Shown here in pieces: positions 18,331 through 27,800 of a DNA stretch of 63,319 nt. A program made the translations under genes and the position numbers. Source of the stretch: Paenibacillus sp. EZ-K15 (GTDB lineage: Bacteria > Bacillota > Bacilli > Paenibacillales > Paenibacillaceae); NCBI RefSeq assembly GCF_002573715.1, contig NZ_PDHM01000001.1:1-63319 (forward strand), given 5' to 3'. The notes beneath the pieces were generated by a model. That model ran no database searches, had not been told where the DNA came from, and saw only the letters and a program-made list of their open reading frames with translations. How positions within the stretch are numbered: the first letter of the stretch is position 1; the number at the start of each line of letters is the position of its first letter.

Positions 18331-18452
18331 ACCCCCATCAAACGGTCCCATGACTTCAAAGCCTGAGTTTGTTAATATAGAGGCATTAGATGTTTTTCCT
18401 CGAATATGTTAAGTTCAAGCATATGGGAAAAGCTAAGGATAGGTGAACGTTC

Positions 18453-19307
18453 TTGAAAATATACGAAAAAGCACCGGCCAAAATCAATTTGATGCTGGAT
18501 GTACTTCATAAACGTCCTGACGGCTTCCATGAGGTAGAGATGGTCATGACGATGATCGACCTCGCCGATCGGCTCGAAATGTCCGAACAGAAGCGGGACA
18601 CCATCATCATCACCTCACAGGCAGGGTACATACCGCTGGACGAGAAGAATTTGGCCTTTCAGGCAGCAAGACTAATCAAAGAGCGCTATGACGTGAAAAA
18701 GGGTGTGCATATTCACCTGGACAAAAAAATTCCCGTTGCCGCTGGACTCGCAGGAGGCAGCAGTGATGCAGCGGCAACACTGCGCGGCTTGAACCGCCTC
18801 TGGGGACTGGGTATCCCCCAGGAGGAGCTGCTCGCGCTGGGCGCAGAGCTCGGCTCGGATGTGCCGTTCTGTGTAACCGGCGGCACCGCACTGGCTACAG
18901 GGCGCGGCGAGGTACTCACGCCGATCCCAAACCCGCCGCAGTGCTGGGTGATCGTGGCGAAGCCCCCGATCAATGTGTCGACGGCGGAAGTGTACGGCCG
19001 TTTGCGCAGCGAGCAAATTCAGCGCCATCCATCGGCAGAGCGCATGATCGAGGCGCTTACGCAAGGCAGCTTCCAGCAGATGTGCCAATCGCTGGGTAAC
19101 GTGCTGGAGGAGGTTACCTTGAAGATGCACCCGGAAGTTCAGCAGCTGAAGGAAGGAATGCTGAAATTGGGAGCTGACGGTGCGCTCATGTCCGGAAGCG
19201 GTCCAACGGTCTTCGGTCTCGTCTCCAAGGAATCCAAGGTAGCCCGGATTTACAATGGCCTGCGGGGATTCTGTAAGGAAGTGTATGCCGTTCGCCTACT
19301 GACTTAG
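18453..19307 (+). CDS. ispE: 4-diphosphocytidyl-2-C-methyl-D-erythritol kinase
   Basis: ATP-dependent kinase of the MEP isoprenoid pathway. The 284-residue GHMP kinase shows [21 protein letters not shown] near 9, the glycine-rich [20 protein letters not shown] near 94, and [11 protein letters not shown] near 248. The start is a TTG with AGGTG 7 bases upstream. It precedes purR as in B. subtilis. Bases about 18760-19060 are GC-richer than the flanks. Confidence 0.95.
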   Translation: MKIYEKAPAKINLMLDVLHKRPDGFHEVEMVMTMIDLADRLEMSEQKRDTIIITSQAGYIPLDEKNLAFQAARLIKERYDVKKGVHIHLDKKIPVAAGLAGGSSDAAATLRGLNRLWGLGIPQEELLALGAELGSDVPFCVTGGTALATGRGEVLTPIPNPPQCWVIVAKPPINVSTAEVYGRLRSEQIQRHPSAERMIEALTQGSFQQMCQSLGNVLEEVTLKMHPEVQQLKEGMLKLGADGALMSGSGPTVFGLVSKESKVARIYNGLRGFCKEVYAVRLLT

Positions 19308-19416
19308 AAACGGTTATGTTTGACAATTCGGGGTCGAATTTCAAACAAAGTTGTATAAATACGTACAAAGGTGTTATATTTAACATATAATATTCGGATT
19401 TAGCGAGGAACCCTAG

Positions 19417-20244
19417 GTGAAAAAATTAAAACGAAGCGAACGATTGGTCGATATGACCCAATATTTACTATCTAAACCGCATACGCTGATTCCGCTGACA
19501 ACGTTCGCTGAGCGATATGGAGCAGCCAAGTCATCCATCAGTGAGGACTTGGCGATCATTAAGGACGTGTTCGAGAGCGAGGGGCTCGGAGAGCTTCAGA
19601 CGCTAGCCGGCGCAGCGGGAGGAGTCCGATACATTCCGAAGCTGCGCAAAGATCATGCTTTGCGATTTGCGGAGGAGCTGTGCCAGCAGCTTCAGCAATC
19701 GGATCGGATTCTGCCGGGCGGTTATTTGTACATGTCTGATCTGCTCGGACAACCTTCGCTGATGAACGAGGCGGGCAAGATCATTGCCACGGCGTTCGCC
19801 GACCGGGATATCGATGTGGTCATGACCGTGGAAACCAAAGGAATTCCGCTGGCCTATGCGACAGCGGCACAATTGAACCTGCCGGTCGTACTAGTTCGCC
19901 GGGACCATCAAGTGACGGAAGGATCGGCCGTAAGCATCAATTATGTATCGGGCTCACATAAGAGCATCCATACCATGTCATTATCGCGCCGGGCGCTCAA
20001 GGAACGCTCTCGCGTGCTGATCGTGGATGATTTTATGAAGGCAGGCGGCACCATTCAGGGAATGGTCGATCTGCTTGGTGAATTTAATGCTGAAGTCGCA
20101 GGTGTCGGTGTGCTGGTAGAGTCAGGAGCGGTGGAAACCGAGGAAAGACTTCTGGAGGACTATATTTCACTAGCCATCTTAAGCGATGTGGACTCCAAAA
20201 CGAAGAGAATTACCGTAAACCCTGGTAATTACTTCGAAAAATAG
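19417..20244 (+). CDS. purR: Purine operon repressor PurR
   Basis: A 275-residue repressor of purine genes, responsive to PRPP. It has an N-terminal winged helix (SERLVDMTQYLLSKPHTLIP; SSISEDLAIIK) and a C-terminal phosphoribosyltransferase-like domain with the PRPP loop VLIVDDFMKAGGT near 205. The start is a GTG with GAGG 8 bases before it. In B. subtilis ridA (yabJ) lies between purR and spoVG; here spoVG follows directly after 183 bp. Confidence 0.95.
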   Translation: MKKLKRSERLVDMTQYLLSKPHTLIPLTTFAERYGAAKSSISEDLAIIKDVFESEGLGELQTLAGAAGGVRYIPKLRKDHALRFAEELCQQLQQSDRILPGGYLYMSDLLGQPSLMNEAGKIIATAFADRDIDVVMTVETKGIPLAYATAAQLNLPVVLVRRDHQVTEGSAVSINYVSGSHKSIHTMSLSRRALKERSRVLIVDDFMKAGGTIQGMVDLLGEFNAEVAGVGVLVESGAVETEERLLEDYISLAILSDVDSKTKRITVNPGNYFEK

Positions 20245-20254
20245 AGTCGCGATA

Positions 20255-20304
20255 TTTGTCGATATAATAGCGTTTTCATTCGAATTAGCCCGAAGTCTGT
20301 CGAA
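20255..20304 (+). promoter_or_regulatory. Spo0A-box-like heptamers upstream of spoVG
   Basis: TTTGTCGAT (20255-20263) and an exact TGTCGAA (20298-20304) precede the AT-rich tract and the spoVG promoter. They match the 0A core; a function is inferred only. Confidence 0.35.
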
Positions 20305-20361
20305 AATATCACATTCTAAAAAAAATTCCTGTTTTTAGGACATTTTGTATTAGAAAAAAGA

Positions 20362-20387
20362 AGGATTTCTGGTTTGCTGTGTGGAAT
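20362..20387 (+). promoter_or_regulatory. Sigma-H promoter of spoVG
   Basis: AGGATTT (20362-20368), 12 bp, GTGGAAT (20381-20387). This matches the sigma-H consensus and is nearly the same as the known B. subtilis spoVG promoter. The region upstream (20310-20360) is very AT-rich, as in B. subtilis where AbrB binds. Confidence 0.85.
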
Positions 20388-20427
20388 TATACACCAAGTC
20401 TCTGATGGAAAAAGGTGGTGAACACAT

Positions 20428-20712
20428 ATGCAAATTACGGATGTCAGACTCCGCCGTGTTAACTCTGAGGGGAGAATGAAGGCAATCGCATCCATTACCA
20501 TCGATAATGAATTTGTCGTTCACGACATTCGCGTCATCGACGGAAACAATGGAATGTTTGTTGCAATGCCGAGCAAACGCACTCCTGATGGAGAATTCCG
20601 CGACATTGCCCATCCCATTTCTTCCGGTACTCGCGAGAAAATTCAATCGGCTGTATTGGCCGAGTATGAGCGAGCGGCTACTGAAGAAGAAGTGATTGAA
20701 GAAGGCGCTTAA
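20428..20712 (+). CDS. spoVG: Septation and sporulation regulator SpoVG
   Basis: A 94-residue nucleic-acid-binding regulator that affects septation, cortex formation and capsule or virulence genes in Firmicutes. [20 protein letters not shown], then [21 protein letters not shown] define the family. AAAGGTGGTG lies 7 bases before the ATG. It has its own sigma-H promoter and terminator. Confidence 0.96.
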   Translation: MQITDVRLRRVNSEGRMKAIASITIDNEFVVHDIRVIDGNNGMFVAMPSKRTPDGEFRDIAHPISSGTREKIQSAVLAEYERAATEEEVIEEGA

Positions 20713-20733
20713 GATTTACAATTGGGGTTCAAG

Positions 20734-20772
20734 GAAAAGAGAGCCATACCTGTGGCTCTCTTTTCTTTTTTT
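20734..20772 (+). terminator. Terminator of spoVG
   Basis: GAAAAGAGAGCCA and TGGCTCTCTTTTC form a 13-bp stem, followed by seven T residues. Confidence 0.88.
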
Positions 20773-20822
20773 GTAGAATGATATATATTCAGTAGTGAGT
20801 TCAAGAGGAGGAGGCATGGCCC

Positions 20823-22217
20823 TTGAAAAGATTTGCTATTGTGCTCGCCGCTGGGCAGGGCAAACGTATGAAATCCAAACTATATAAAGTGCTGCATCCT
20901 GTTTGTGGCAAGCCGATGGTCGGACATGTATTACAAACTGTACAGCAGGTAAACTGTGAACGCAGTGTTGTGGTCGTAGGCCATGGTGCGGAAACGGTTC
21001 GGGCTTATCTGCAAGACGCAGCCGAGTATGTACTGCAGGAGCAGCAGCTCGGAACGGGTCACGCTGTGAAGCAAGCCAAGGAATTACTTGGCGGTGAAGA
21101 AGGATCCACGATTGTCATTTGCGGGGATACTCCGCTGGTGACGTCCGAGACACTGGAGAATCTTTTGAAGCTTCATGAAAGCAACAATGCGGCCGCTACG
21201 GTGCTTACCGCGCATATGGATAACCCGAAAGGCTACGGCCGGGTCATTCGAGGCGAGGATGGCAGCGCACTTCGGATTGTTGAGCAGAAGGATTGCAGTC
21301 CGGAAGAGGACGCAGTCACTGAAATTAATACCGGTACCTATTGTTTTGACAATAAAAAGCTATTCGCTGCACTGGATAATGTAACCAACCAGAATGCGCA
21401 GCAGGAATATTACCTGACCGATTGCATCGGCATTTTGAAACAAGCCGGCGAGACCGTGCTTGCTTATCAGACGGATGATTACGCCGAATCGATTGGCGTT
21501 AACGATCGCCTAGCGCTGTCGGAAGCCGAAGGCTTCATGAGAGAGCGCATCAATCGCATGCACATGTTGAACGGTGTTACGATCATTGACCCGGCTTCAA
21601 CCTATATCGGAGCTGATGTTAAGATTGGTTCAGATACAGTACTCTATCCCGGTACCGTCCTGAAAGGGAATACGGTGATCGGTGAAGATTGCGTGATCGG
21701 ACCGGATACCGAAATCGAGGACTCTGCTATCGCGGATGGCGCCAGCGTCATACATTCGGTGCTCGGCAGCGCTGAAGTCGGCTCCCGGACCTCCGTAGGA
21801 CCGTTTGCTTATCTTCGTCCAGGCGCCAAGCTGGGGGACGATGTAAAGGTGGGCGACTTCGTCGAAGTGAAGAACGCCACGATTGACAACGGCTCTAAAG
21901 TATCCCATCTCAGTTATGTTGGTGATGCCAAAGTCGGCAAAAACGTTAATATCGGCTGTGGTGCGATTACAGTCAACTATGATGGTTATAATAAGTCCAT
22001 TACCGAAATTGAAGATGATGCATTTATCGGCAGTAATGTGAATTTGATTGCACCGGTGAAGGTGGGCAAGGGCGCATTCGTTGTTGCAGGCTCTACCATT
22101 ACGCATTCCGTTTCGGACAATGATCTGGCCATCGCCAGACAGCGTCAGGAGAACAAGCCAGGGTACGCAGAGAAGATCCGGGCACGCGCCATCGCCAAGA
22201 AGAACAAGAAATCGTAA
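20823..22217 (+). CDS. glmU: Bifunctional UDP-GlcNAc pyrophosphorylase/GlcN-1-P acetyltransferase
   Basis: Makes UDP-GlcNAc for peptidoglycan and teichoic acids. The 464-residue protein has an N-terminal uridyltransferase ([19 protein letters not shown] near 8-26; CGDTPLV near 101) and a C-terminal left-handed beta-helix of hexapeptide repeats (about 255-440) ending in GSTITHSV. The start is a TTG with GAGGAGGAGG 8 bases upstream; an ATG at 20816 is out of frame. It precedes prs, as in B. subtilis. Confidence 0.96.
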   Translation: MKRFAIVLAAGQGKRMKSKLYKVLHPVCGKPMVGHVLQTVQQVNCERSVVVVGHGAETVRAYLQDAAEYVLQEQQLGTGHAVKQAKELLGGEEGSTIVICGDTPLVTSETLENLLKLHESNNAAATVLTAHMDNPKGYGRVIRGEDGSALRIVEQKDCSPEEDAVTEINTGTYCFDNKKLFAALDNVTNQNAQQEYYLTDCIGILKQAGETVLAYQTDDYAESIGVNDRLALSEAEGFMRERINRMHMLNGVTIIDPASTYIGADVKIGSDTVLYPGTVLKGNTVIGEDCVIGPDTEIEDSAIADGASVIHSVLGSAEVGSRTSVGPFAYLRPGAKLGDDVKVGDFVEVKNATIDNGSKVSHLSYVGDAKVGKNVNIGCGAITVNYDGYNKSITEIEDDAFIGSNVNLIAPVKVGKGAFVVAGSTITHSVSDNDLAIARQRQENKPGYAEKIRARAIAKKNKKS

Positions 22218-22298
22218 TTATCCCTGCTTCCTTAACCAAGATATGAAGCGGTGATCGGATACCTAATTCAACGAACCAGCACGGAGGGTTTTTATTCT

Positions 22299-23252
22299 AT
22301 GACTTATCTTGATTCTAAATTAAAAATATTCACGTGTAATTCCAATCCTAAACTTGCCCATCAGATCGCCGATTATATCGGCATTCCGATGGGGGAATCG
22401 CATACAACCAGCTTTAGCGACGGCGAGATTCAAGTAAAGCTCTCCGAAAGCGTACGGGGCTGCCATGTTTATATTGTGCAGTCCACTTGTTTGCCGGTGA
22501 ATGATAACCTGATGGAGCTGCTGGTTATGGTGGATGCGCTCAAGCGGGCATCCGCGAAGAGCATCAACGTGGTTATTCCGTATTACGGATATGCCCGTCA
22601 AGACCGCAAAGCGCGTTCGCGGGATCCGATCACCGCTAAGCTGGTTGCGAACCTGATCGAAAAAGCAGGAGCTCATCGCGTCATTACGATGGACCTGCAT
22701 GCGATGCAGATTCAGGGATTTTTCGATATTCCGGTGGATCATCTGCTCGGCGTACCGATTCTTGCCCAATATTTCCGTTCAAAGCAGATCGAGAACCCGG
22801 TCGTTGTATCTCCGGATCACGGCGGTGTGGTTCGCGCGAGAAAGCTTGCTGATTTCCTGAATGCGCCGCTGGCTATTATCGATAAACGCCGACCGGAGCC
22901 GAATGTCAGTGAAGTCATGAACATTATCGGAAATATCGAAGGCAAGACCGCTATTCTGATTGATGACATTATCGATACCGCCGGTACGATTGTGCTGGGT
23001 GCCAATGCGTTGATGGAAGGCGGCGTGAAGGAAGTCTACGCGTGCTGTACACATCCGGTTCTCTCGGGCCCTGCCCATGAGCGACTGGAAAACTCCCCGC
23101 TGAAGGAAGTTGTTGTAACAGACACCATTCCGATCACCAATCCGAACCCGAGCAGCAAGCTGACGGTGTTGTCGGTTGCTCCGTTGATGGGTGAAGCCAT
23201 CATCCGGGTTCATGAGGAATTGTCGATTAGTAAATTGTTTGAAATAGAATAA
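22299..23252 (+). CDS. prs: Ribose-phosphate pyrophosphokinase
   Basis: Makes PRPP from ribose 5-phosphate and ATP. The 317-residue length equals that of B. subtilis Prs. Motifs: [18 protein letters not shown] near 93, [19 protein letters not shown] near 130, [14 protein letters not shown] near 172, and the PRPP loop [12 protein letters not shown] near 219. The in-frame TTG at 22251 is rejected because GGAGGG lies 10 bases before the ATG at 22299. A general-stress gene ctc usually follows in Bacillus but is absent here. Confidence 0.96.
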   Translation: MTYLDSKLKIFTCNSNPKLAHQIADYIGIPMGESHTTSFSDGEIQVKLSESVRGCHVYIVQSTCLPVNDNLMELLVMVDALKRASAKSINVVIPYYGYARQDRKARSRDPITAKLVANLIEKAGAHRVITMDLHAMQIQGFFDIPVDHLLGVPILAQYFRSKQIENPVVVSPDHGGVVRARKLADFLNAPLAIIDKRRPEPNVSEVMNIIGNIEGKTAILIDDIIDTAGTIVLGANALMEGGVKEVYACCTHPVLSGPAHERLENSPLKEVVVTDTIPITNPNPSSKLTVLSVAPLMGEAIIRVHEELSISKLFEIE

Positions 23253-23269
23253 TAAACCGTGTAAAGGCA

Positions 23270-23301
23270 GGGTTACATCTCCTCATGAGGAGATGTAACC
23301 C
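23270..23301. terminator. 32-bp perfect palindrome after prs
   Basis: GGGTTACATCTCCTCA is followed immediately by its exact complement. It starts 18 bp after the prs stop. There is no T-run, so it is either a terminator of unusual form, an mRNA-stabilising hairpin or a protein-binding dyad. Confidence 0.6.
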
Positions 23302-23404
23302 TTGTCGGCTATAAAGACTTTGCTGCTTTGGTTAGCAAGAGCAGATGAACAGCCGGAAAGAAAACGTTTTCATAAGTTCAGCCTGTTAATAGAGCGCAAG
23401 CTTG

Positions 23405-23605
23405 TTAATATCCGGGCCTAGAGATAAAAGTGAACGTACTCCGGTTGTACAGCGTTCCCTCAAGCTCGACAAAATAGGCGTCGACTGCCGTGATCAGACC
23501 CACGTCTATGTGACAACCCAGTTCATAGATTTGAACAGGGATGCCATGCTTCATATGGTATTGAAAATGGCTGTGGTGCGTTAATTTCTGTTCGAAAGCT
23601 TTCAA
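23405..23605 (-). CDS. Small conserved-looking protein of unknown function
   Basis: A 66-residue reading frame on the minus strand between prs and pth, not recognised as a named family. It begins with a TTG preceded at good spacing by AAGGTGA, and its codons favour G or C at the third position like the neighbours. The C-terminal half, with segments IDVGLITAVDAYFVELEG and FTFISRPGY, has alternating hydrophobic residues as in a small beta-barrel. An overlapping + strand frame (23402-23584) lacks a ribosome binding site and is rejected. Confidence 0.6.
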   Translation of the reverse strand: MKAFEQKLTHHSHFQYHMKHGIPVQIYELGCHIDVGLITAVDAYFVELEGTLYNRSTFTFISRPGY

Positions 23606-23711
23606 TGCCGATTCACCTTCTTATGAGGCATAACGCCGATAGGTTTTGTTCATATTGTACTCAGAAATGCGCAAAGAAGAAAGTATAAATCGTGAAAGGA
23701 ATCAACCTGTG

Positions 23712-24275
23712 ATGAAATGGATTGTCGGACTGGGCAACCCCGGTTCAAATTATGAGAAGACACGCCATAATGTTGGATTCATGGCGCTGGATGCACTGGC
23801 AGAGCGACACGGCATGAAGTTCAACCAGAATAAATGCAAATCGGTCATCGCCGAAGGGATGATTGGCGGTACCAAAACCGTCCTGATCAAACCGATGACG
23901 TTCATGAATCTTTCGGGCGAGGCCGTGCGTGCTTATATGGATTATTATAAAGTGAGTCTTGAGGACATGATTGTGGTCTATGATGATTTGGATACCGTCG
24001 TCGGTAAGATCCGCCTGCGGTATCAGGGCAGTGCTGGAGGACATAATGGCATTAAATCCATTATTCAGCATACCGGGACTCAGAGCTTCAACCGTGTTCG
24101 TATGGGCATATCGAGGCCTGAGCCGGGTTATGCGATTGTGGATTATGTGCTTGGTACTTTTCCGAAGAAGGAACGCGAACAGCTGCAGAGCATGGTAGAG
24201 GAGACCTGTGACGCGCTGGAATTCAGTCTGGATCATACCTTTGAACAGACGATGGCGAAGTTTAACAAGTCTTAG
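23712..24275 (+). CDS. pth: Peptidyl-tRNA hydrolase
   Basis: Recycles tRNA by cleaving the ester bond of peptidyl-tRNA lost from ribosomes. The 187-residue protein shows VGLGNPGSNYEKTRHNVGFM near 4-23 (catalytic His20 region), KPMTFMNLSGEAV near 64, DDLD near 93 and RYQGSAGGHNGIKSI near 103. The frame opens earlier at 23646, but the ATG at 23712 starts at the family N-terminus. In B. subtilis this gene is spoVC. Confidence 0.96.
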   Translation: MKWIVGLGNPGSNYEKTRHNVGFMALDALAERHGMKFNQNKCKSVIAEGMIGGTKTVLIKPMTFMNLSGEAVRAYMDYYKVSLEDMIVVYDDLDTVVGKIRLRYQGSAGGHNGIKSIIQHTGTQSFNRVRMGISRPEPGYAIVDYVLGTFPKKEREQLQSMVEETCDALEFSLDHTFEQTMAKFNKS

Positions 24276-24370
24276 AAAAGCATCATAGAATGGAAGTATC
24301 CAAAGAGATGATTCCTAAGTCATAGGGCAACCGTAACATCGAAGTCTTAAACGAGGAAAATCCGGGCATA

Positions 24371-24397
24371 CTGAAGGTATACACGACCTTCAGGAGG
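24371..24397 (+). promoter_or_regulatory. Hairpin overlapping the fin ribosome binding site
   Basis: CTGAAGGT (24371-24378) and ACCTTCAG (24386-24393) form an 8-bp perfect stem with a 7-base loop. The 3' arm runs into the AGGAGG (24392-24397) of fin, so folding could limit its translation. Confidence 0.5.
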
Positions 24398-24403
24398 CAT
24401 ATG

Positions 24404-24634
24404 ATGGCGATAACCTATGTTTGCAGACACTGTCGGGCGTTTCAGGGCCGCATCGATTCCAATTACGTATCCGATGCTCGTCTCGGATTTGATTCCTTGA
24501 CCCCTGAGGAACGCAAGGATATAATAGCCTATGATTTTAACGGAGAAGTAATGGTCCGGGTAACCTGCGATCATTGCAGAGAAGCCCTCGAAGCCCATCC
24601 GGAACTTAGCCTTTTGGCAAATCCCCTGCAATGA
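24404..24634 (+). CDS. fin: Anti-sigma-F factor Fin
   Basis: A 76-residue zinc protein known in B. subtilis (YabK) to inhibit sigma-F in the forespore and so help the switch to sigma-G. Two Cys pairs, CRHC near residue 8 and CDHC near 55, form the zinc site. The ATG at 24404 lies 6 bases from AGGAGG and is preferred to the ATG at 24401. A CATACTG (24367-24373) could be a forespore -10 element. Together with gin and spoIIE, the window holds three direct controllers of forespore sigma activity. Confidence 0.9.
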   Translation: MAITYVCRHCRAFQGRIDSNYVSDARLGFDSLTPEERKDIIAYDFNGEVMVRVTCDHCREALEAHPELSLLANPLQ

Positions 24635-24676
24635 GCGTATAATGGGGTACACGACGTTTTTTTGGTAGAAGACATA

Positions 24677-24732
24677 CAGCGGCAGGCTCTGCCGCTGCTC
24701 TAGCCTTGGCAGTTTTGCTCAAGGCTTCTTTT
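24677..24732 (+). terminator. Tandem hairpins, second one a terminator, after fin
   Basis: First a 9-bp stem, CAGCGGCAG with CTGCCGCTG and a 3-base loop (24677-24697). Then AGCCTTG (24702-24708) with CAAGGCT (24720-24726) followed by TTCTTTT. The second has the form of an intrinsic terminator. Confidence 0.65.
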
Positions 24733-24742
24733 CGGTTATAAT
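24714..24742 (+). promoter_or_regulatory. Possible promoter of mfd
   Basis: Exact TATAAT (24737-24742) with a poor -35, TTTGCT (24714-24719), at 17 bp. It overlaps the terminator of the previous transcript. Confidence 0.35.
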
Positions 24743-24820
24743 TTTTTGGCAATCGTCTAAAATTCCATGAGAAATAGAGTCTAGGAAATTCATTTCTTTT
24801 GCATAAGAGAGGTGCCCCTT

Positions 24821-27800
24821 TTGTTACAAGCACTTATTGATGTATTTTCGAAGGATTCGGACTTCAAATCCATAACTGCTGGCGTCCAAGCCGGCATGAG
24901 GGAGCAATTGATCTCCGGTCTTTCTGGGTCGTCCAGGCAGATCTTAATGGCCGCATTGCACCAGGACCAGCAGCGCCCGCTGCTCGTTGTCACTCATAAT
25001 ATGTTTTCAGCCCAGAAAATTGCGGATGATTTACAGGAAGCGCTCTCACCGGACCAAGTATTGTTATACCCGGCGAATGAACTGGTAGCGGCCGAGTCGG
25101 CCGTTTCAAGCCCCGAGACTCTGGCGCAGCGGATTGATGTACTCGTCCGTTGTGCAAGAGGCTTCCGGGGTATTGTCGTTGTTCCATTTTCCGGCGTGCG
25201 TCGCCTGCTTCCCGCTCCCGAAGTGATGTCTGATGCACGAATTGTGCTTCATGACGGCGGGACACTCGTGCTGGATTCCTTCCTGAACCAGATGATCGAG
25301 ATGGGATATGAACGGGTGGAGCGCGTCGAGAGCCGCGGCGAGATGAGTGTCCGCGGCGGTATCATCGATTTTTATCCGATGACAACGACCATGGCGTACC
25401 GCATCGAACTGTTTGATGAGGATATCGACTCGATTCGTACCTTCGACCCAGCGGATCAGCGTTCGATTGACAAGGTCCGGGAAGTCACAATTACACCATG
25501 CAAGGAAATTATTGCAGATTCAGAGCGGCTCAGCCGTACAGCGGATACGGTGGTCCGTCTGCTGGAGATGCAGCTCGAGCGCATGAGTGATCGTCAGGCC
25601 AAGCTTCGTCTGCGGGATGAAATGCACCGGGAAGTTGAGATGCTGCGCGAGCGGATATATTTCCCTGAAATCTATAAATATATCTCCCTGTTGTATCCGG
25701 AGAAGACCAATTTATATGATTACATGCCGAAGGATACGATTCTGATTATGGATGAGCCTGCTCGTCTGTTAGAAACAGTCAAGCAGTTGGAGCGGGATGA
25801 AGCGGAATGGAATTTGCATCTGATGCAGAATGGCAAATCGCTGCCGGATCTGCCGCTTTCACTGGATACGGAAGAACTGATCTATCAGCATCCCTATCAA
25901 AGTCTACTGATCTCGATCTTCCTGCGTCAGGTGCCAAGAATGCAGCCGCAGAATATCGTCAATGTGATTACGCGCGGCATGCAGGATTTCCATGGCCAGA
26001 TGAACGTGCTCAAGGCTGAGATGGAGCGCTGGAAGAAGTCGGGCGTTCAGGTCATGATGCTGGCAGGCGATGCGGAGCGGATGGACCGCATGCGGCGGGT
26101 ACTGCTGGACTATGGCATCGAAGAACCGGTTATGTTTGAGGGGCATCTGCAGAATGGCTTCGAGATGCCTTCGGTTCATGCTGCCATTATTACAGAGAGC
26201 GAGATGTTCTCCTCGAAGCAGCGCAAAACACGCAAAACCACAAAGAATATGGACAACGCCGAGCGCATCAAGAGTTATACGGAGCTCAAAGTCGGCGATT
26301 ATGTGGTGCATCAAAACCATGGTATCGGGAAATATATGGGGATCGGGACGCTCGAAATCAACGGAATCCATAAGGACTACATGCATATTCTGTATGCCGG
26401 GGGCGATAAGCTGTCCGTTCCGATTGAGCAGATCGATCTCATTCAGAAATATGTCGGTTCCGAAGACAAGGAGCCGAAGGTTTACAAGCTGGGCGGAAAT
26501 GAATGGACGCGGGTTAAGAACAAGGTTCGCTCTTCCGTTCAGGATATCGCCGATGATCTGATCAAGCTGTATGCCGAGCGTCAGACTGCGCCTGGGTACG
26601 GATTTGAGAAAGATACGTCGGAGCAGCAGGAATTCGAGGACATGTTCCCATATGATGAAACACCCGATCAGCTTCGAGCGATTACCGAAATCAAAAAAGA
26701 CATGGAGCAGAACCGGCCGATGGATCGGCTGCTGTGCGGTGATGTCGGTTACGGGAAAACGGAAGTGGCCGTTCGCGCTGCGTTTAAAGCAGCGATCGAA
26801 GGGAAGCAGGTTGCGGTGCTGGTACCGACGACGATTTTGGCCCAGCAGCATTACGAGACGTTCCGGGAGCGTTTTGCCAATTATCCGATCAACATTCAGG
26901 TGCTGAGCCGTTTCCGGAGCCGTAAGGAGCAGAATGAGACGATCAAGAAAGTAAAGCAGGGCTCTGTTGATATTCTGATCGGGACGCACCGATTGCTGTC
27001 GCAGGATATTGTGTTCAAGGATCTGGGACTGCTGATTGTGGATGAGGAGCAGCGGTTTGGCGTAACCCATAAGGAGAAATTGAAGAAGCTGAAGACCAAT
27101 GTCGACGTGCTGACGCTGACGGCAACGCCGATTCCGCGTACACTGCATATGTCGATGCTCGGCGTTCGGGATTTGTCCGTGATCGAGACACCGCCGGAGA
27201 ACCGTTTTCCAGTGCAGACTTATGTCGTAGAGCATAGCCAGACCCTGGTGCGGGAAGCCATCGAGCGAGAGCTGGCCCGGGGCGGTCAAGTTTACTATCT
27301 CTACAATCGGGTTCAGGGCATTCAGGAGATGGCAGCCCAGATATCCATGCTGGTACCGGAGGCCCGAGTGGGTGTGGGACACGGGCAAATGTCGGAAACG
27401 GAACTGGAGAAGACCATTCTCGACTTCCTAGACGGCGAATACGATGTATTGGTTAGTACGAGCATTATTGAGACGGGTGTGGATATCCCGAATGTAAATA
27501 CGCTTATCGTGCATGATGCGGACAAAATGGGCCTCTCTCAGCTGTATCAGCTGCGCGGACGGGTCGGACGTTCCAACCGGATCGCTTATGCTTATTTCAC
27601 GTACCAGCGGGATAAGGTGCTGACCGAAGTGGCCGAGAAGCGGCTGCAGTCCATTAAAGAATTTACGGAGCTTGGCTCCGGATTCAAGATTGCGATGCGG
27701 GACCTGTCGATTCGCGGCGCGGGCAACCTACTCGGAGCGGAGCAGCATGGCTTTATTGCTTCCGTCGGGTTCGACCTGTATTCACAGATGCTGGCGGAGG

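Noticed and set aside
23402..23584. 60-residue + frame between prs and pth
   Set aside because: No ribosome binding site; the opposite-strand frame 23405-23605 has a good start and better codon pattern.
25904..27388. 494-residue frame on the minus strand within mfd
   Set aside because: It lies entirely antisense to the conserved mfd helicase, has no ribosome binding site and its sequence is rich in His, Arg, Leu and Asn as expected from a mirrored frame.
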